A DNA stretch of 64,000 bases from Paraktedonobacter sp964250225 (GCA_964250225.1 CAXUEY010000006.1:8509-72508), one strand, 5' to 3'; positions 30,755 to 39,641 are shown, counted from the stretch's first letter. The notes: generated by a model not told the origin, from the sequence alone. Program-made: numbers and translations.

Positions 30755-32041
30755 TCACTCTCTCATTCCCAGAAGCGTGCGGGCTGCCTGCATTACGCGC
30801 TCTTCTTCGATCACGCGCACACAGGGGTGTTCAGCTAGCTCCTCTTGCGACCAGTCCAGGCGCCCACAGGGGATGGTTGGACAGGTTGGGCAGCGTTGGG
30901 ACGAGGCCAGGACGATGTGACGCGTCGGGTCGCCCCAGGGACCGAAGATGCGCGGGTCCGTTGGGCCAAATAAATGGACGCTGGGCGTGCCCTGGGCCAC
31001 CGCGATATGGCCGGGACCATTATCGACGGTTAGCACACACGTCGCGTGTTCCAGTAGAGCCGCCAGTTGGCCGACACTCGCGTCAGTCACCAGAGTTGCA
31101 GCGGGCGCGATATCCTGCGCAACCTCTTCAAGCAGTGGACGTTCAGCGGGACTCCCTGTGAGCATTATGCGCGCTGGTCGAGGCAATGTCAACGCCGCTT
31201 GCAGCCTGTTCGCGCAGTTCGCCCAGGCTTGCGAGCGCCATAACTTGACCGCACCTCCGCTACCCGGCGGGATTACAATCAGCGGCGCGTCCTCTGCAAT
31301 GCCGTCGGCGCGCAAACGTGCTCTGGCCCAGGCACGCTCCTCTTCCATTGGCGCAAACTGCGTGGGATAGTCCGCTGACGTGAATGGTTCGGCTAATGGC
31401 TCGTAGCCCAGCGCGACCAGTCCCGCGCTCGCCAGACGCAAATTCGCGACGGTGGCGTGCTCGCGCTCTGAGACGGGCAGAGCCACATTCAGAAAAGGCT
31501 GACCCGGTTGCAGCGCGTACCCCACGCGGCATGGAATGCCCGCCAGGTGGAGCAGCGCAGCGCCCCACCAGAAGTCCGGGCGCAGATTGATGGCCAGGTC
31601 GTACTTCTCTTTCCGGTGCAACTGGCGCGCGACACTCAAGAGCAGCTTATAGGGTTCCAGCGCCCCCTGTGGAGCGCGTTGAAAGCCCGGAAAGGGGCAG
31701 GTAATCACGCGGTCAACGGCAGGGTGGCGTGTCACAATTTCACTCGACCACGGTCCCACCATCATTGTGATGCGTGCATTGGGCACACGCGTTCTAAGCG
31801 CGTTGAGAATGGGCGTCACCAGGATCAGATCGCCCAGGTGGTCGGGGCGCACCAGGAGAATTTCTGGCGCGTGCCTCGTTCTCTGCCCAACCTCGTGGGC
31901 CGTCTGGTGCGCCCCTGGCGCGCCCAGCCCATAGACAACTCTGAGAACCAGTCTACGCAAGAAACGTTTCAGCAAAACAGTCAGCCCTTTTTTGAGCATC
32001 ATATTTCTTTTGGGAAGACCCCTGCCAACCATCAGGACCAT
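30755..32041 (-). CDS. GT9-family glycosyltransferase (first of three)
   Basis: The 428-residue protein (or 414 if started at 31999, MLKKGLTVLL) has EILLVRPDHLGDLILVTPILNALRTRVPNA in the first domain, VIPPGSGGAVKLWRSQAW at the domain boundary, and CVLTVDNGPGHIAVAQGTPSVHLFGPTDP in the second. The usual GPMH is GPGH here. A basic amphipathic N-terminus (LLKRFLRRLVLRVVYG) could bind the membrane. It is the first gene of the operon; the start region has only a weak ribosome-binding site, so the exact N-terminus is uncertain. Upstream is an 81-bp hairpin element, then the divergent RidA gene. Confidence 0.85.
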   Translation of the reverse strand: MVLMVGRGLPKRNMMLKKGLTVLLKRFLRRLVLRVVYGLGAPGAHQTAHEVGQRTRHAPEILLVRPDHLGDLILVTPILNALRTRVPNARITMMVGPWSSEIVTRHPAVDRVITCPFPGFQRAPQGALEPYKLLLSVARQLHRKEKYDLAINLRPDFWWGAALLHLAGIPCRVGYALQPGQPFLNVALPVSEREHATVANLRLASAGLVALGYEPLAEPFTSADYPTQFAPMEEERAWARARLRADGIAEDAPLIVIPPGSGGAVKLWRSQAWANCANRLQAALTLPRPARIMLTGSPAERPLLEEVAQDIAPAATLVTDASVGQLAALLEHATCVLTVDNGPGHIAVAQGTPSVHLFGPTDPRIFGPWGDPTRHIVLASSQRCPTCPTIPCGRLDWSQEELAEHPCVRVIEEERVMQAARTLLGMRE

Positions 32042-32052
32042 TTGCTTAGATG

Positions 32053-32133
32053 CAGGGCAATGTAAAAGTCAGCAAGATCCCTGGAGGAGGCGCAGATTTT
32101 TGGCTCCCCTCGGCTGACTTTTACATTGCCCTG
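32053..32133. repeat. 81-bp inverted-repeat element with 21-bp perfect arms
   Basis: Left arm 32053-32073 and right arm 32113-32133 are perfect inverse copies of 21 bases, separated by 39 bases that include GGAGGAG and CTCCCC. The element lies between the divergent GT9 and RidA genes. A terminator is not expected in a divergent gap, so a miniature inverted-repeat element or a structured leader is more likely. Confidence 0.75.
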
Positions 32134-32220
32134 GCCAGGTTTTATGATACTAGACGAAAAGGAGAAACAAGGGTAAGAGGGAGGTGGTGATTTCCTCTCA
32201 ATGTAAAAAGGAGAAAAACG

Positions 32221-32607
32221 ATGTCAGAAGCGTGGACGAAACGGGCGATCTCGGTGCCGGATCTCCCCAACGAGGGCAGAAGTTATGAACAGTGTATTGT
32301 CGCAGGTAATCTCATTTTTATCGCAGGGCAGACCGGTTCGCCAGAGACACCTCTCTTTGAAACTCAAACGAGAGAAGCATTCGTCAGGATTCGCAAAGCA
32401 TTACAATCAGCTGGAGCCGATCTCAAAGATCTGGTTGCCATGACTGTTTTCATCACCGATATGCGTTACAGAACGCTCTTTGGCACTATTCGGAAAGAAC
32501 TCCTGGGAGAAAGTCTGGCCACCAGCGCGATGATTGGGGTCAGCCAACTTTACGATCCACGTATCCTCGTCGAAATCCAATCAATTGCTGTTAAGTCGCA
32601 CGAATAA
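32221..32607 (+). CDS. RidA/YjgF-family protein
   Basis: The 128-residue protein matches the RidA length and fold signature: GNLIFIAGQTGS near the N-terminus, TREAFVRIRKALQSAGADLKDLVAMTVFITD in the middle, and SQLYDPRILVEIQSIAV at the end, with an Arg in the region of the family's substrate-binding arginine. RidA proteins deaminate reactive imines or enamines; related Rid proteins have other roles, so exact activity is inferred. AAGGAG lies seven bases before the ATG. It appears to be a single-gene transcript with an assembly gap about 130 bases downstream. Confidence 0.85.
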   Translation: MSEAWTKRAISVPDLPNEGRSYEQCIVAGNLIFIAGQTGSPETPLFETQTREAFVRIRKALQSAGADLKDLVAMTVFITDMRYRTLFGTIRKELLGESLATSAMIGVSQLYDPRILVEIQSIAVKSHE

Positions 32608-32741
32608 CAGGAAATCGAAGAGGTTGTGCTGCAAATCGTGCCAATCCGGGAGATCCACGTGTGATCTTATGTGTGAAGGTTCAGCATATCGTTGGTCAGA
32701 ATCTGTAGAAATAGAAGAGAGAGGGCAGTTCCAGTTTATAC

Positions 32742-32751
32742 NNNNNNNNNN
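32742..32751. other. Ten-base assembly gap
   Basis: Ten N fall between RidA and the DUF5679 gene. No gene is seen in the roughly 240 bases around it (32608-32843). ORFs across it are unreliable. Confidence 0.95.
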
Positions 32752-32843
32752 CAGAGCGGTCCTTCCCATTTAAAACACGCTTCAACGCCCCTCTCTCTTT
32801 GCTATTTGTGGAAAAATGCCATATGCAAACGCCGTGGGGCGCC

Positions 32844-33002
32844 TTAGCTCTTCTTTGCGCCGACGATTGCGAACATGGTGGTGCCGCAGACCGCGCACTG
32901 ACCCTTCATCGCCGGTTTGCCATTCTTCATGGTGACTTGCTGGGCGTCTTTCATCTCACGTTTGTCTTTGCATTTTACACAGTAGTAAAGTTGCTCTGCC
33001 AT
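32844..33002 (-). CDS. Small zinc-ribbon protein, DUF5679-like
   Basis: This 52-residue protein begins MAEQLYYCVKCKDKREMKDA, continues VTMKNGKPAMKGQCAVCGTTMF and ends in AKKS. Two Cys-x2-Cys pairs make a rubredoxin-like or zinc-ribbon fold, as in DUF5679 proteins that are common in Chloroflexota and actinobacteria. AAGGAG is present upstream of the ATG. It lies 27 bases downstream of the ispE stop on the same strand and could share its transcript. Function unknown. Confidence 0.85.
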   Translation of the reverse strand: MAEQLYYCVKCKDKREMKDAQQVTMKNGKPAMKGQCAVCGTTMFAIVGAKKS

Positions 33003-33029
33003 TGTGGAGTTTTCTCCTTACACCTGATT

Positions 33030-33953
33030 TTAGAATAAACATATATCCCCCGTTGTGGGATATATCGCACGCGTCAGATACACTTCGTATCCTCTGATCT
33101 GCATCTTGTTCAGCGTTTCCCTGGCTTGCGCCAGGTTGCTGAATGGTGCGAAAAGCGTGGGGCCGCTGCCCGATAACCGCACCAGTTGCGCGCCCGCTTC
33201 TAACAGGTCGCATCTGGCCCTGGCTACCATTGGATAGCGCTCCAACACTCCGCGTTCCAGCCCGTTGTGCAGATGTTGTATGGGTAACTCGCGCCCCTCT
33301 TCCAGAGCCGCGCGGATCGCCAGACTGTGCGTCCCGTCGCTATAGTCGCTGGCCGACAAATTGCCAAAGACCGCCGCCGTCGAAACAGCGATGGCCGGTT
33401 TGACCAGCAGCAACCAGCGCATTGAGGTCGGCCAGTTTGGAGCAAGCGGAGTAACCCGTTCGCCTCGCCCCTCGCATAACGCCAGACCGCCGCTCAGAAA
33501 AAAAGGCACATCCGAACCCAACATTGAGGCCATCTCCAGCAGGTCGAATGTGGAGAGCGGGAGTCGCCACCACTGCTGCAACGCGAGCAACACTGTCGCG
33601 GCATCGCTGCTACCTCCTCCTAAACCTGCTGCCATCGGAATACGCTTGTGGAGTTCAAGCAAAACTCCCCGCTTGATCTGCACGCGCTGACGCAGCAGAA
33701 TGGCCGCGCGCGCCGCCAGGTTGTCCACACTATTCAGTTCGGGCCTGTCGCAGCGCAATTGGACCGTCTCATCCGAGATCTCCGTCAGGCAAAGCGTGTC
33801 GTATAGGTCCACGGCCTGCATAATAGTTGCCAGTTCGTGATAGCCATCCGCGCGCTTCCCTAACACATCCAGGGTGAGGTTGATCTTCGCGTATGCCCTG
33901 CTAAAGCACACGCCGGGGTTTTGTGCTTGCTGTGCGTGACTCATGGGAGTCAT
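33030..33953 (-). CDS. ispE: 4-diphosphocytidyl-2-C-methyl-D-erythritol kinase
   Basis: The enzyme phosphorylates CDP-ME in the MEP isoprenoid pathway. The GHMP kinase of about 307 residues has the N-terminal AYAKINLTLDVLGKRADGYHEL, the ATP-binding IPMAAGLGGGSSDAATVL, GSDVPFFLSGGLALCEGRGE, and the C-terminal RLSGSGPTLFAPF. These match IspE specifically. The start is uncertain: ATG 33953 or 33944 are used here because the longer open frame (34013) has no better ribosome-binding site. It is upstream of the small zinc-ribbon gene. Confidence 0.92.
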   Translation of the reverse strand: MTPMSHAQQAQNPGVCFSRAYAKINLTLDVLGKRADGYHELATIMQAVDLYDTLCLTEISDETVQLRCDRPELNSVDNLAARAAILLRQRVQIKRGVLLELHKRIPMAAGLGGGSSDAATVLLALQQWWRLPLSTFDLLEMASMLGSDVPFFLSGGLALCEGRGERVTPLAPNWPTSMRWLLLVKPAIAVSTAAVFGNLSASDYSDGTHSLAIRAALEEGRELPIQHLHNGLERGVLERYPMVARARCDLLEAGAQLVRLSGSGPTLFAPFSNLAQARETLNKMQIRGYEVYLTRAIYPTTGDICLF

Positions 33954-34166
33954 TGTGCCACAAAAAGCAAAGATGTCAAGCTCAAACGGCGAAATCCCCC
34001 CGCGATAGCCCATATTTCTGCATCTATGACTGCCTGGACGTTTGCTATGCTATACTCGATCAGGTATGTGCATATGTATTAGCGTATGTTTTGCAGTCGC
34101 GTACAGGCTGGATGCCTCTCCTTAAACACGATTCGTGCATCTCAAGAGTGACAGGTGGGAGTTCTT

Positions 34167-35168
34167 ATGGATATAACCGTTGCATATTTTCATGCCCTGC
34201 TCCATCCCGAAGTGGTCAAGCAGGATTTCGAGCAGATTCGGGCCGCGGGCGCGAACAGTCTTCTCTATACCATCCACGAACAGGAAGAACAGCGCTGGCA
34301 GCGCGATTTTGAGCGCGGCCTGCGTATCGCTCAGGATGTGGGCCTCAAGGTTCACCTGGGCCTGGGGCGCTTCGGCAATCTCTTCGCCGGTCCCTCGCTG
34401 ATGCCAAGCTGGTATACGTTTCGCCATCCCCAATCGCGGGTGATGGATCAACATGGCCGCTACCACGAGCTTTCCTGCTTTAATCATCAATCGTTTCGTT
34501 CGTGGCTTTTTCGCGAGATTGAACACTATCTCACAACGTATCCCATCAATGGCATCCTGCTTGATGAGCCGCGTGGCCTGGAGGTCACCTGCTATTGTTC
34601 TGCCTGCCGCGCTCTCTGCCCGGACGTGACCGACCTGGCGCGTTTCCGGCGCCGCGCGCTGGTCGAGTTTTTAGGCGAGGTGTGTGCATTTGTCAAACAG
34701 GTAGATGAGCATGTGAAGACCACGATTGCACTCCATCCCCAGGATATCAGCGTGGCCGAGGATGTGGCGGCCATTCGACATCTGGACGTTCTGGGCGGCC
34801 ATCTCTTCTGGGATATCCTGCGCGAAGATGTGGCTCACGTGGAGACATGGGGACGCGAGATTGTCCAGGCCACACGCGCAGAAGGGAAACGCAGCCAGCT
34901 CTGGTTGCAGAACTTCAACATCGATGAGCACAATCAAGCCGAGCTGGAGACAGCCTTTAGCAGTATGCTGGGTCTGGAGCCCGATGAACTGGGCTGCTAC
35001 TATTTCTGGCGCAACAACGCCGATCCCACTCGCGTTTGGGAAACCACGCGTCAACTGCTTAAACACGTGCCGCGCCGCCAACTGCACTGGAACCGCTATC
35101 TGTCCACGTCAGGGCCGGTCGAGGCGGCTTCTCCATCTGAGAGCGAGCACACAGAACGTGCCGAATGA
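34167..35168 (+). CDS. Unassigned TIM-barrel-like protein (glycoside-hydrolase-like)
   Basis: The 333-residue protein is not assigned. The start at 34167 has GGGAG five bases upstream. The pattern of strands and helices resembles TIM-barrel hydrolases: an AGANSLLYTIHEQEE opening, LKVHLGLGRFGNLF, INGILLDEPRGLEVTCYC with acidic residues in a position typical of catalytic acids, CYCSACRALCP with several Cys, TTIALHPQD and DVLGGHLFWD. There is no signal peptide, so it is probably cytosolic. It stands alone, convergent with the next gene, with a bidirectional hairpin between. It could be an enzyme on glycans, but no substrate can be proposed. Confidence 0.6.
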   Translation: MDITVAYFHALLHPEVVKQDFEQIRAAGANSLLYTIHEQEEQRWQRDFERGLRIAQDVGLKVHLGLGRFGNLFAGPSLMPSWYTFRHPQSRVMDQHGRYHELSCFNHQSFRSWLFREIEHYLTTYPINGILLDEPRGLEVTCYCSACRALCPDVTDLARFRRRALVEFLGEVCAFVKQVDEHVKTTIALHPQDISVAEDVAAIRHLDVLGGHLFWDILREDVAHVETWGREIVQATRAEGKRSQLWLQNFNIDEHNQAELETAFSSMLGLEPDELGCYYFWRNNADPTRVWETTRQLLKHVPRRQLHWNRYLSTSGPVEAASPSESEHTERAE

Positions 35169-35193
35169 TGTAGTCGCCTGGCAAACTTTTTAT

Positions 35194-35245
35194 GAGAAGA
35201 GAAACCGCTATCACCTGTTGAAATTGTATGATAGCGGCCCTTCTC
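35194..35245. terminator. Bidirectional hairpin between convergent genes
   Basis: CCGCTATCA (35205-35213) pairs with TGATAGCGG (35229-35237), and outer GAGAAG with CTTCTC (35240-35245). It lies between two convergent genes. A long T-run is absent. Confidence 0.65.
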
Positions 35246-35268
35246 ATTCTCGCTTGCATATACGATGT

Positions 35269-36054
35269 TTAGATTTTTGTGTGCAAGCCGAGTGTTGAGG
35301 TGTCTTTTTCATCTTGATGGACTTTTTCCAGTACATCGCGCAAAGCCGAGATCTGCTGGGTGGTTGCTGCCGCGTCCTTGCCCTCTGCAAGCACCATCGC
35401 CTGAACGCCCAGGGCGAGCAGTGCATAGGCGTCGTCCTCATCGGGCGTGCTGGTGACGTGAATCAGCGCGGGCACGTGGACTGCTTCGCGCACGGCCCGG
35501 TAGCGTAGGATATCCTCAATCGACATGCCGCTGACATCGCTGCCCAGATTAAAGTCCAGGTGAACGGCTGCAAGTTTGTCAAAGGCTGCGAGATTGTGGA
35601 GAAAGATGGGATAGAGTTCGCCTTCGCGCATCGACACCGAGACCACCGACTCCAGATCTTTGATGTGCATGCCCAGCAGGCGTGCCGGGGCGGTCAGGGG
35701 TAGCACCACAAAACTCAGACCAAGATCCTTGAACTGCTCAAAGTCCTTGCGCTCCAGCTTCTTCCAGCCGCTGGTGAAATGCAGGCCACAGAGCACATGT
35801 TCGCCCACGGCTTGCGCGGTTTCCACAGCGCTATGCAACGCATCCGTATCACCCTGGCCGTCCCAGGTAAAAATGAGGCCGTCCGCGCCCGCCTTCACCG
35901 CCGCCTCCGCGTTGCCCGCGTCTGTGCCACGTAACTCTACCAGCAACGCCGTCGCGCGCGCTTTCAGGGTGGGAGCGCCCTTGCCTACAAACCCCATACC
36001 CTTGCCACTGCGGGCCCTGCGCACCTGCGCGAACAAATCCGACAACTTACCCAT
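35269..36054 (-). CDS. Unassigned TIM-barrel-like protein
   Basis: The 261-residue protein starts at 36054 (AAGGAG ten bases upstream); the longer frame lacks a site. It has alternating strand/helix segments: ALLVELRGTD, AAVKAGADGLIFTWDG, VLCGLHFTSGW, DLGLSFVVLPLTAPARLLG, LAAVHLDFNLG, VPALIHVTSTPDEDDAYALLALGVQAMVLAEG. The repeated strand-Gly-Ala-Asp pattern suggests a TIM-barrel like that of tryptophan or thiamine enzymes, but no catalytic signature is evident. No membrane segment or signal. The neighbours do not point to a pathway. About 170 bases upstream separate it from the NB-ARC gene, with nothing recognised in them. Confidence 0.58.
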   Translation of the reverse strand: MGKLSDLFAQVRRARSGKGMGFVGKGAPTLKARATALLVELRGTDAGNAEAAVKAGADGLIFTWDGQGDTDALHSAVETAQAVGEHVLCGLHFTSGWKKLERKDFEQFKDLGLSFVVLPLTAPARLLGMHIKDLESVVSVSMREGELYPIFLHNLAAFDKLAAVHLDFNLGSDVSGMSIEDILRYRAVREAVHVPALIHVTSTPDEDDAYALLALGVQAMVLAEGKDAAATTQQISALRDVLEKVHQDEKDTSTLGLHTKI

Positions 36055-36222
36055 GTCACCATAGCTCCTTATACTTGTATGGAGGTCAGCCTTTGTGCTA
36101 TGACCAGCCATTAGAACGTTTTTTGTGCGAGGCCGAATATGCCTTTTATTATAGCACCTTTGGGCGCGCCCGAAAAAACGCCTGCAACGTGATTTTACTG
36201 CCTACTTGTTTTGGCTTTAATC

Positions 36223-38958
36223 CTACTCTGGCTGATCCATCTCGATTCGTTCCGCTTCTGCTTCTCGACCAAGTAGCCGTAACAGCGTGAGGTATTTTAT
36301 GCGTGTCTCTACTGTGCCCTTTTGGTGAGGCCCTAATACCTGCTCTCGAATCGCCAAGGCACGTTGATACATCACTGCTGCCTCCTGGTGCCTGCCTTGA
36401 GCTTCTTGAAACACAGCGAAATCATGCAGCGTTTCAGCTATCTCAGGATGGTGCTCCTTGTGCGTTCGTTCCCGAATATCCAGAGCTCGCTGATAGAGCG
36501 ACGCAGCTTGCTGGTTTCTGCCTTGCGTGTGATAGAGATTTGCTAAGCCATGAAGTGGATAGGCCGCATTCGGATGATCTCTGCCTAGCGCCTGTTCCCA
36601 GATCCGCAAGGATTGCTGATAGAATTGCTCAGCTTCCTCATGCTTGCCCTGTTGAGCACAAAGATCTGCCAGATTATGCAGCGTACCGGCAACATTGGAA
36701 TGGTCCGGCCCCAGCGTCTGTTCCCAGATCCGCAGGGATCGCCGAAAGAACAGTTCTGCTTCCCTATGTTTGCCCTGTCGAGCATAAATATTGCCCAGGT
36801 TATTGAGGGGGATCGCGACATCAGGATGGTTCGGTCCCAGCGCCTGTTCCCACACACGCAGGGCCTGTTGATACAGCGGCTCCGCCTCCCTCTCTCTGCT
36901 CTGTTCATCATAAATATTGCCGAGAACATTAAGGGTACGGGCGACATTGGGGTGCTCCGGCCCCAGGGCTTGTTCCCAGATGTGCAAAGCTCGTTGGGAT
37001 AACAACTCTGCTTCCTGATACTTTCCCTGGCGCAAAAAGATGCGAGCCTGTGTATTGAGCGAGGTGGCGACATCAGGATGATCCGGCCCCCAGATGTATT
37101 CACAGATATGCAAAGCTCGTTGCTGGCACAACTCCGCTTGTGCGTATTTCCCTTGTCTGACATAAATTCTCGCTAATTCATTAAGCGAGTCGGCAATATC
37201 AGAATGATTCGGCCCCAGCATTTGTTCGCGAATGTGTAAGGCACGCTGACAGAACGGCTCTGCTTGCTCAAACTTCTCCTGTTGATAGAAGAGTTTGACC
37301 AGTTTATTCAGTGCATATGCCACATCAGGATGCTCAGGTCCCAGTGTCTGTTCACAAATATTTAAGGCCAGTTGGTACAGGGGATCCGCTCGTTCATAGA
37401 GTGCCTGATCATACAGATAGTCTGCGGTGCGCGAGAGCAAAGATGACGCCTCGGCAAACTGGAAGCCATACTCCTGGATTAGGATGCTGCATGCCTGGGC
37501 CTGAGAGAGATAGCGCCGACAACGGGACCAGGTGGTCACCTCCACAGATTCAGGAAAGACGGTATTCGTTGCTCGCACCGCTCGTTCGGCCCATTGACAC
37601 TGCTCTTCTGGCTCTATGGCATCCCTGAGCACAGCCTGTACCAGGCGATGGATACGTAACATCCCGGTCTCAGCATCGCGTTGAATCAGGGAAAACGTGC
37701 GCAGAACCTCGATGGCTTCGTTCATCCTCAGCGCGTCCGTGGTTAGAGCCTGGAATACTAGACCGAGGGCTGCTCCCCCGTTGCTGATCAGCTCTTCTGG
37801 AATGGTGTCTGGTTCCAGAAAGGCATACAGACGCATCAAATCAGCGGCGGCAGGGTTAGTCTGCTCGATGTATTGAAAGTTGAGAGACCACGTAGTTGCT
37901 ACCGATGCAGGATGGTCGCTCGGCACGTGACCCCGGCGACGTAGGAGATCTTGGCGATGCGTGCAATATAACTCCAGATAGGTCGCAAGGTTGCATCCGA
38001 CCTCTTCGATATATGCGCCCGCTTGATCAAGAGCGAGCGGGAGAAAATCCATTTCGATGACAATGGCTTCTGCTCCGGCGAGCAGTTCCTGAGAAGCTTG
38101 ATCGAGAAAAGCATCAGGCGCTAAGCATTTAGCGCGGTGGAGCAGAAACAGAGCGCCTTCCGCCATCCCCATCGTTTCAACCTCAATGCATTGTGCCAAA
38201 GACCCCCATGCTTGCGCTCGGCTGGTCAGTAGCAGATGCCCTGATCGTTCTGTTGGCAGCATGTCGTGGAGCACTGTTATATCATCGGTGTTGTCCAGAA
38301 TTAACAGCCACTCCTGGTGCGTGGCAAGCCAGTGTTTGACAGCCGTAAGCACGCGATTGTGATCGTGCTCGTCCTTTTCGGGTAACTGCAAAAGATGGGC
38401 TAGAGTCATAAAACCAGTAAGCAGGGCCTCACGGGTCGCAGCACTGGTCCAAAAAACAGAGGCGTAGTTTGCTCGATACTGATAGGCATATTCCAGAGCG
38501 ACCTGCGTTTTCCCGATGCCACCAAGCCCACTAATTGCCAGGGATTGGGTCAGGGCCATTGTGTGTCCCCGGTGAAGCATGTCGTGGAGGTGACGCAACA
38601 GCCCTTCACGCCCGGTAAAAAATGGATTGCGTTGATAGGGAACATGCCAGATCGGTTCTGGTCGATCCACTACAGGGAGAGGCGGTTTTAAGCCATTGAG
38701 TATGGGTGTCGAGGTGGGCCGCGGCTCCTCGCCGGTTTGTCGCGCAAGCAATCCGAGTTCCTGAGGTTGTTTGCCAAAGAGTTCACAGAGTTTCGCCTGG
38801 AAATGCGGGCCAGGTGACGTTATCCCCAACTCCCAGCGACTCACATTATTTGTGGTCGTCCCAATACGGTCAGCTACCTCCTTTTGTGACCAGTGATGGT
38901 TGAGGCGTTCATCGCGCAAATGGTGGTTGAGAGATCCTTTACGTGCCTTCTGTCTCAT
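36223..38958 (-). CDS. XRE-type HTH / NB-ARC / TPR signalling regulator
   Basis: The 911-residue protein begins with a helix-turn-helix of XRE type (WSQKEVADRIGTTTNNVSRWE). An NB-ARC ATPase follows, with Walker A ISGLGGIGKTQVALEYAY, Walker B WLLILDNTDD, sensor GHLLLTSRA, and a winged-helix LRIHRLVQAVL. The C-terminal half has at least eight 42-residue TPRs containing LGPEHPDVA-type turns. This is a STAND-class signal integrator like AfsR or the tetratricopeptide regulators found beside RiPP clusters. ATG 38958 is used since GGAGG lies six bases before it; the earlier ATG abuts the GGAGG. It is divergent from the lanthipeptide precursors and is a candidate regulator of them, by position only. 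A TATACT -10 element lies at 39001-39006. Confidence 0.87.
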   Translation of the reverse strand: MRQKARKGSLNHHLRDERLNHHWSQKEVADRIGTTTNNVSRWELGITSPGPHFQAKLCELFGKQPQELGLLARQTGEEPRPTSTPILNGLKPPLPVVDRPEPIWHVPYQRNPFFTGREGLLRHLHDMLHRGHTMALTQSLAISGLGGIGKTQVALEYAYQYRANYASVFWTSAATREALLTGFMTLAHLLQLPEKDEHDHNRVLTAVKHWLATHQEWLLILDNTDDITVLHDMLPTERSGHLLLTSRAQAWGSLAQCIEVETMGMAEGALFLLHRAKCLAPDAFLDQASQELLAGAEAIVIEMDFLPLALDQAGAYIEEVGCNLATYLELYCTHRQDLLRRRGHVPSDHPASVATTWSLNFQYIEQTNPAAADLMRLYAFLEPDTIPEELISNGGAALGLVFQALTTDALRMNEAIEVLRTFSLIQRDAETGMLRIHRLVQAVLRDAIEPEEQCQWAERAVRATNTVFPESVEVTTWSRCRRYLSQAQACSILIQEYGFQFAEASSLLSRTADYLYDQALYERADPLYQLALNICEQTLGPEHPDVAYALNKLVKLFYQQEKFEQAEPFCQRALHIREQMLGPNHSDIADSLNELARIYVRQGKYAQAELCQQRALHICEYIWGPDHPDVATSLNTQARIFLRQGKYQEAELLSQRALHIWEQALGPEHPNVARTLNVLGNIYDEQSREREAEPLYQQALRVWEQALGPNHPDVAIPLNNLGNIYARQGKHREAELFFRRSLRIWEQTLGPDHSNVAGTLHNLADLCAQQGKHEEAEQFYQQSLRIWEQALGRDHPNAAYPLHGLANLYHTQGRNQQAASLYQRALDIRERTHKEHHPEIAETLHDFAVFQEAQGRHQEAAVMYQRALAIREQVLGPHQKGTVETRIKYLTLLRLLGREAEAERIEMDQPE

Positions 38959-38975
38959 GCTCATCCTCCAAAAAG

Positions 38976-38993
38976 TGGTGAATCTGGTGAATC
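38976..38993. promoter_or_regulatory. Adjacent direct repeats upstream of the NB-ARC regulator
   Basis: TGGTGAATC is repeated without a gap (38976-38984, 38985-38993), 18-35 bases upstream of the regulator start and just downstream of its TATACT. An autoregulatory XRE site is possible. Confidence 0.45.
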
Positions 38994-39224
38994 ACTTTGT
39001 AGTATATGCTGTTCTCTTTGCAGATGCTAGCAACGTATACTTTTGCCAGGAGAAATTTCTGAGGAATACAGAAAGGGTACACCACCCTTTCTGACCCATT
39101 CCATCATATTTTGCTCTAAACTGCGCCAGTATTCTCACTGCCGCTAGCCGCCAGGAGACTGGAGATGCGGGAAGGCCGGTATCTTCCCGCAGGGACGAGA
39201 GATATACTCGACACCTTGCCCTTT

Positions 39225-39641
39225 AACAACGTTTATTACCAAAGCACAAGGAGATTACACATGCCAACCTTAACCGCAATGCCAGTAGCTATCCCTCAGG
39301 ACACCGATCAGGAGTTTGAACTGGATATTCGCACCTCGACGGTTAACTTTCCTTCGATGAATAATCAGCCTACCACTGGCGGTGGTACTTATACTTGTAG
39401 CTGCGAATGCAGCGTTACCTGCACGGTTACCTTTAGCTGCAATTGTGGTGGAAGCAATGGAACCTGTCAAACGTGCTATAGACCACACTGCTAGAGAACA
39501 GTAATGGACAGCCATTGCTCCAATCAGCATTTCAACAACGTTTATTACCAAAGCATAAGGAGATTACACATGCCAACCTTAACCGCCACGCCAGTAGCTA
39601 TCCCCCAGGACACTGATCAGGAGTTTGAGCTGGATATTCGC
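39225..39641 (+). repeat. Direct repeat of ribosome-binding site and leader, two copies
   Basis: 39225-39332 and 39534-39641 are two copies about 108 bases long at a 309-base offset with few differences. Each covers the untranslated AACAACGTTTATTACC block, the AAGGAG and the whole leader-coding part of a lanthipeptide precursor; similarity ends at the core. This shows tandem duplication followed by core divergence. Confidence 0.9.
39261..39494 (+). CDS. lanA1: Class I lanthipeptide precursor 1
   Basis: The 77-residue precursor is encoded right after AAGGAG (seven bases). Its leader (residues 1-24) ends FELDIR, the equivalent of the FNLD box that LanB recognises. The core from about residue 25 has nine Cys (46, 48, 50, 54, 60, 62, 69, 72, 77) and about 17 Ser/Thr, so a multi-ring product is expected after dehydration by LanB and cyclisation by LanC. 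TYTCSCECSVTCTVTFSCNC is the densest part. No double-Gly cleavage site is seen. The leader is nearly identical to that of the next gene, but the core differs. The bioactive form and cleavage site are unknown. Confidence 0.88.
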   Translation: MPTLTAMPVAIPQDTDQEFELDIRTSTVNFPSMNNQPTTGGGTYTCSCECSVTCTVTFSCNCGGSNGTCQTCYRPHC

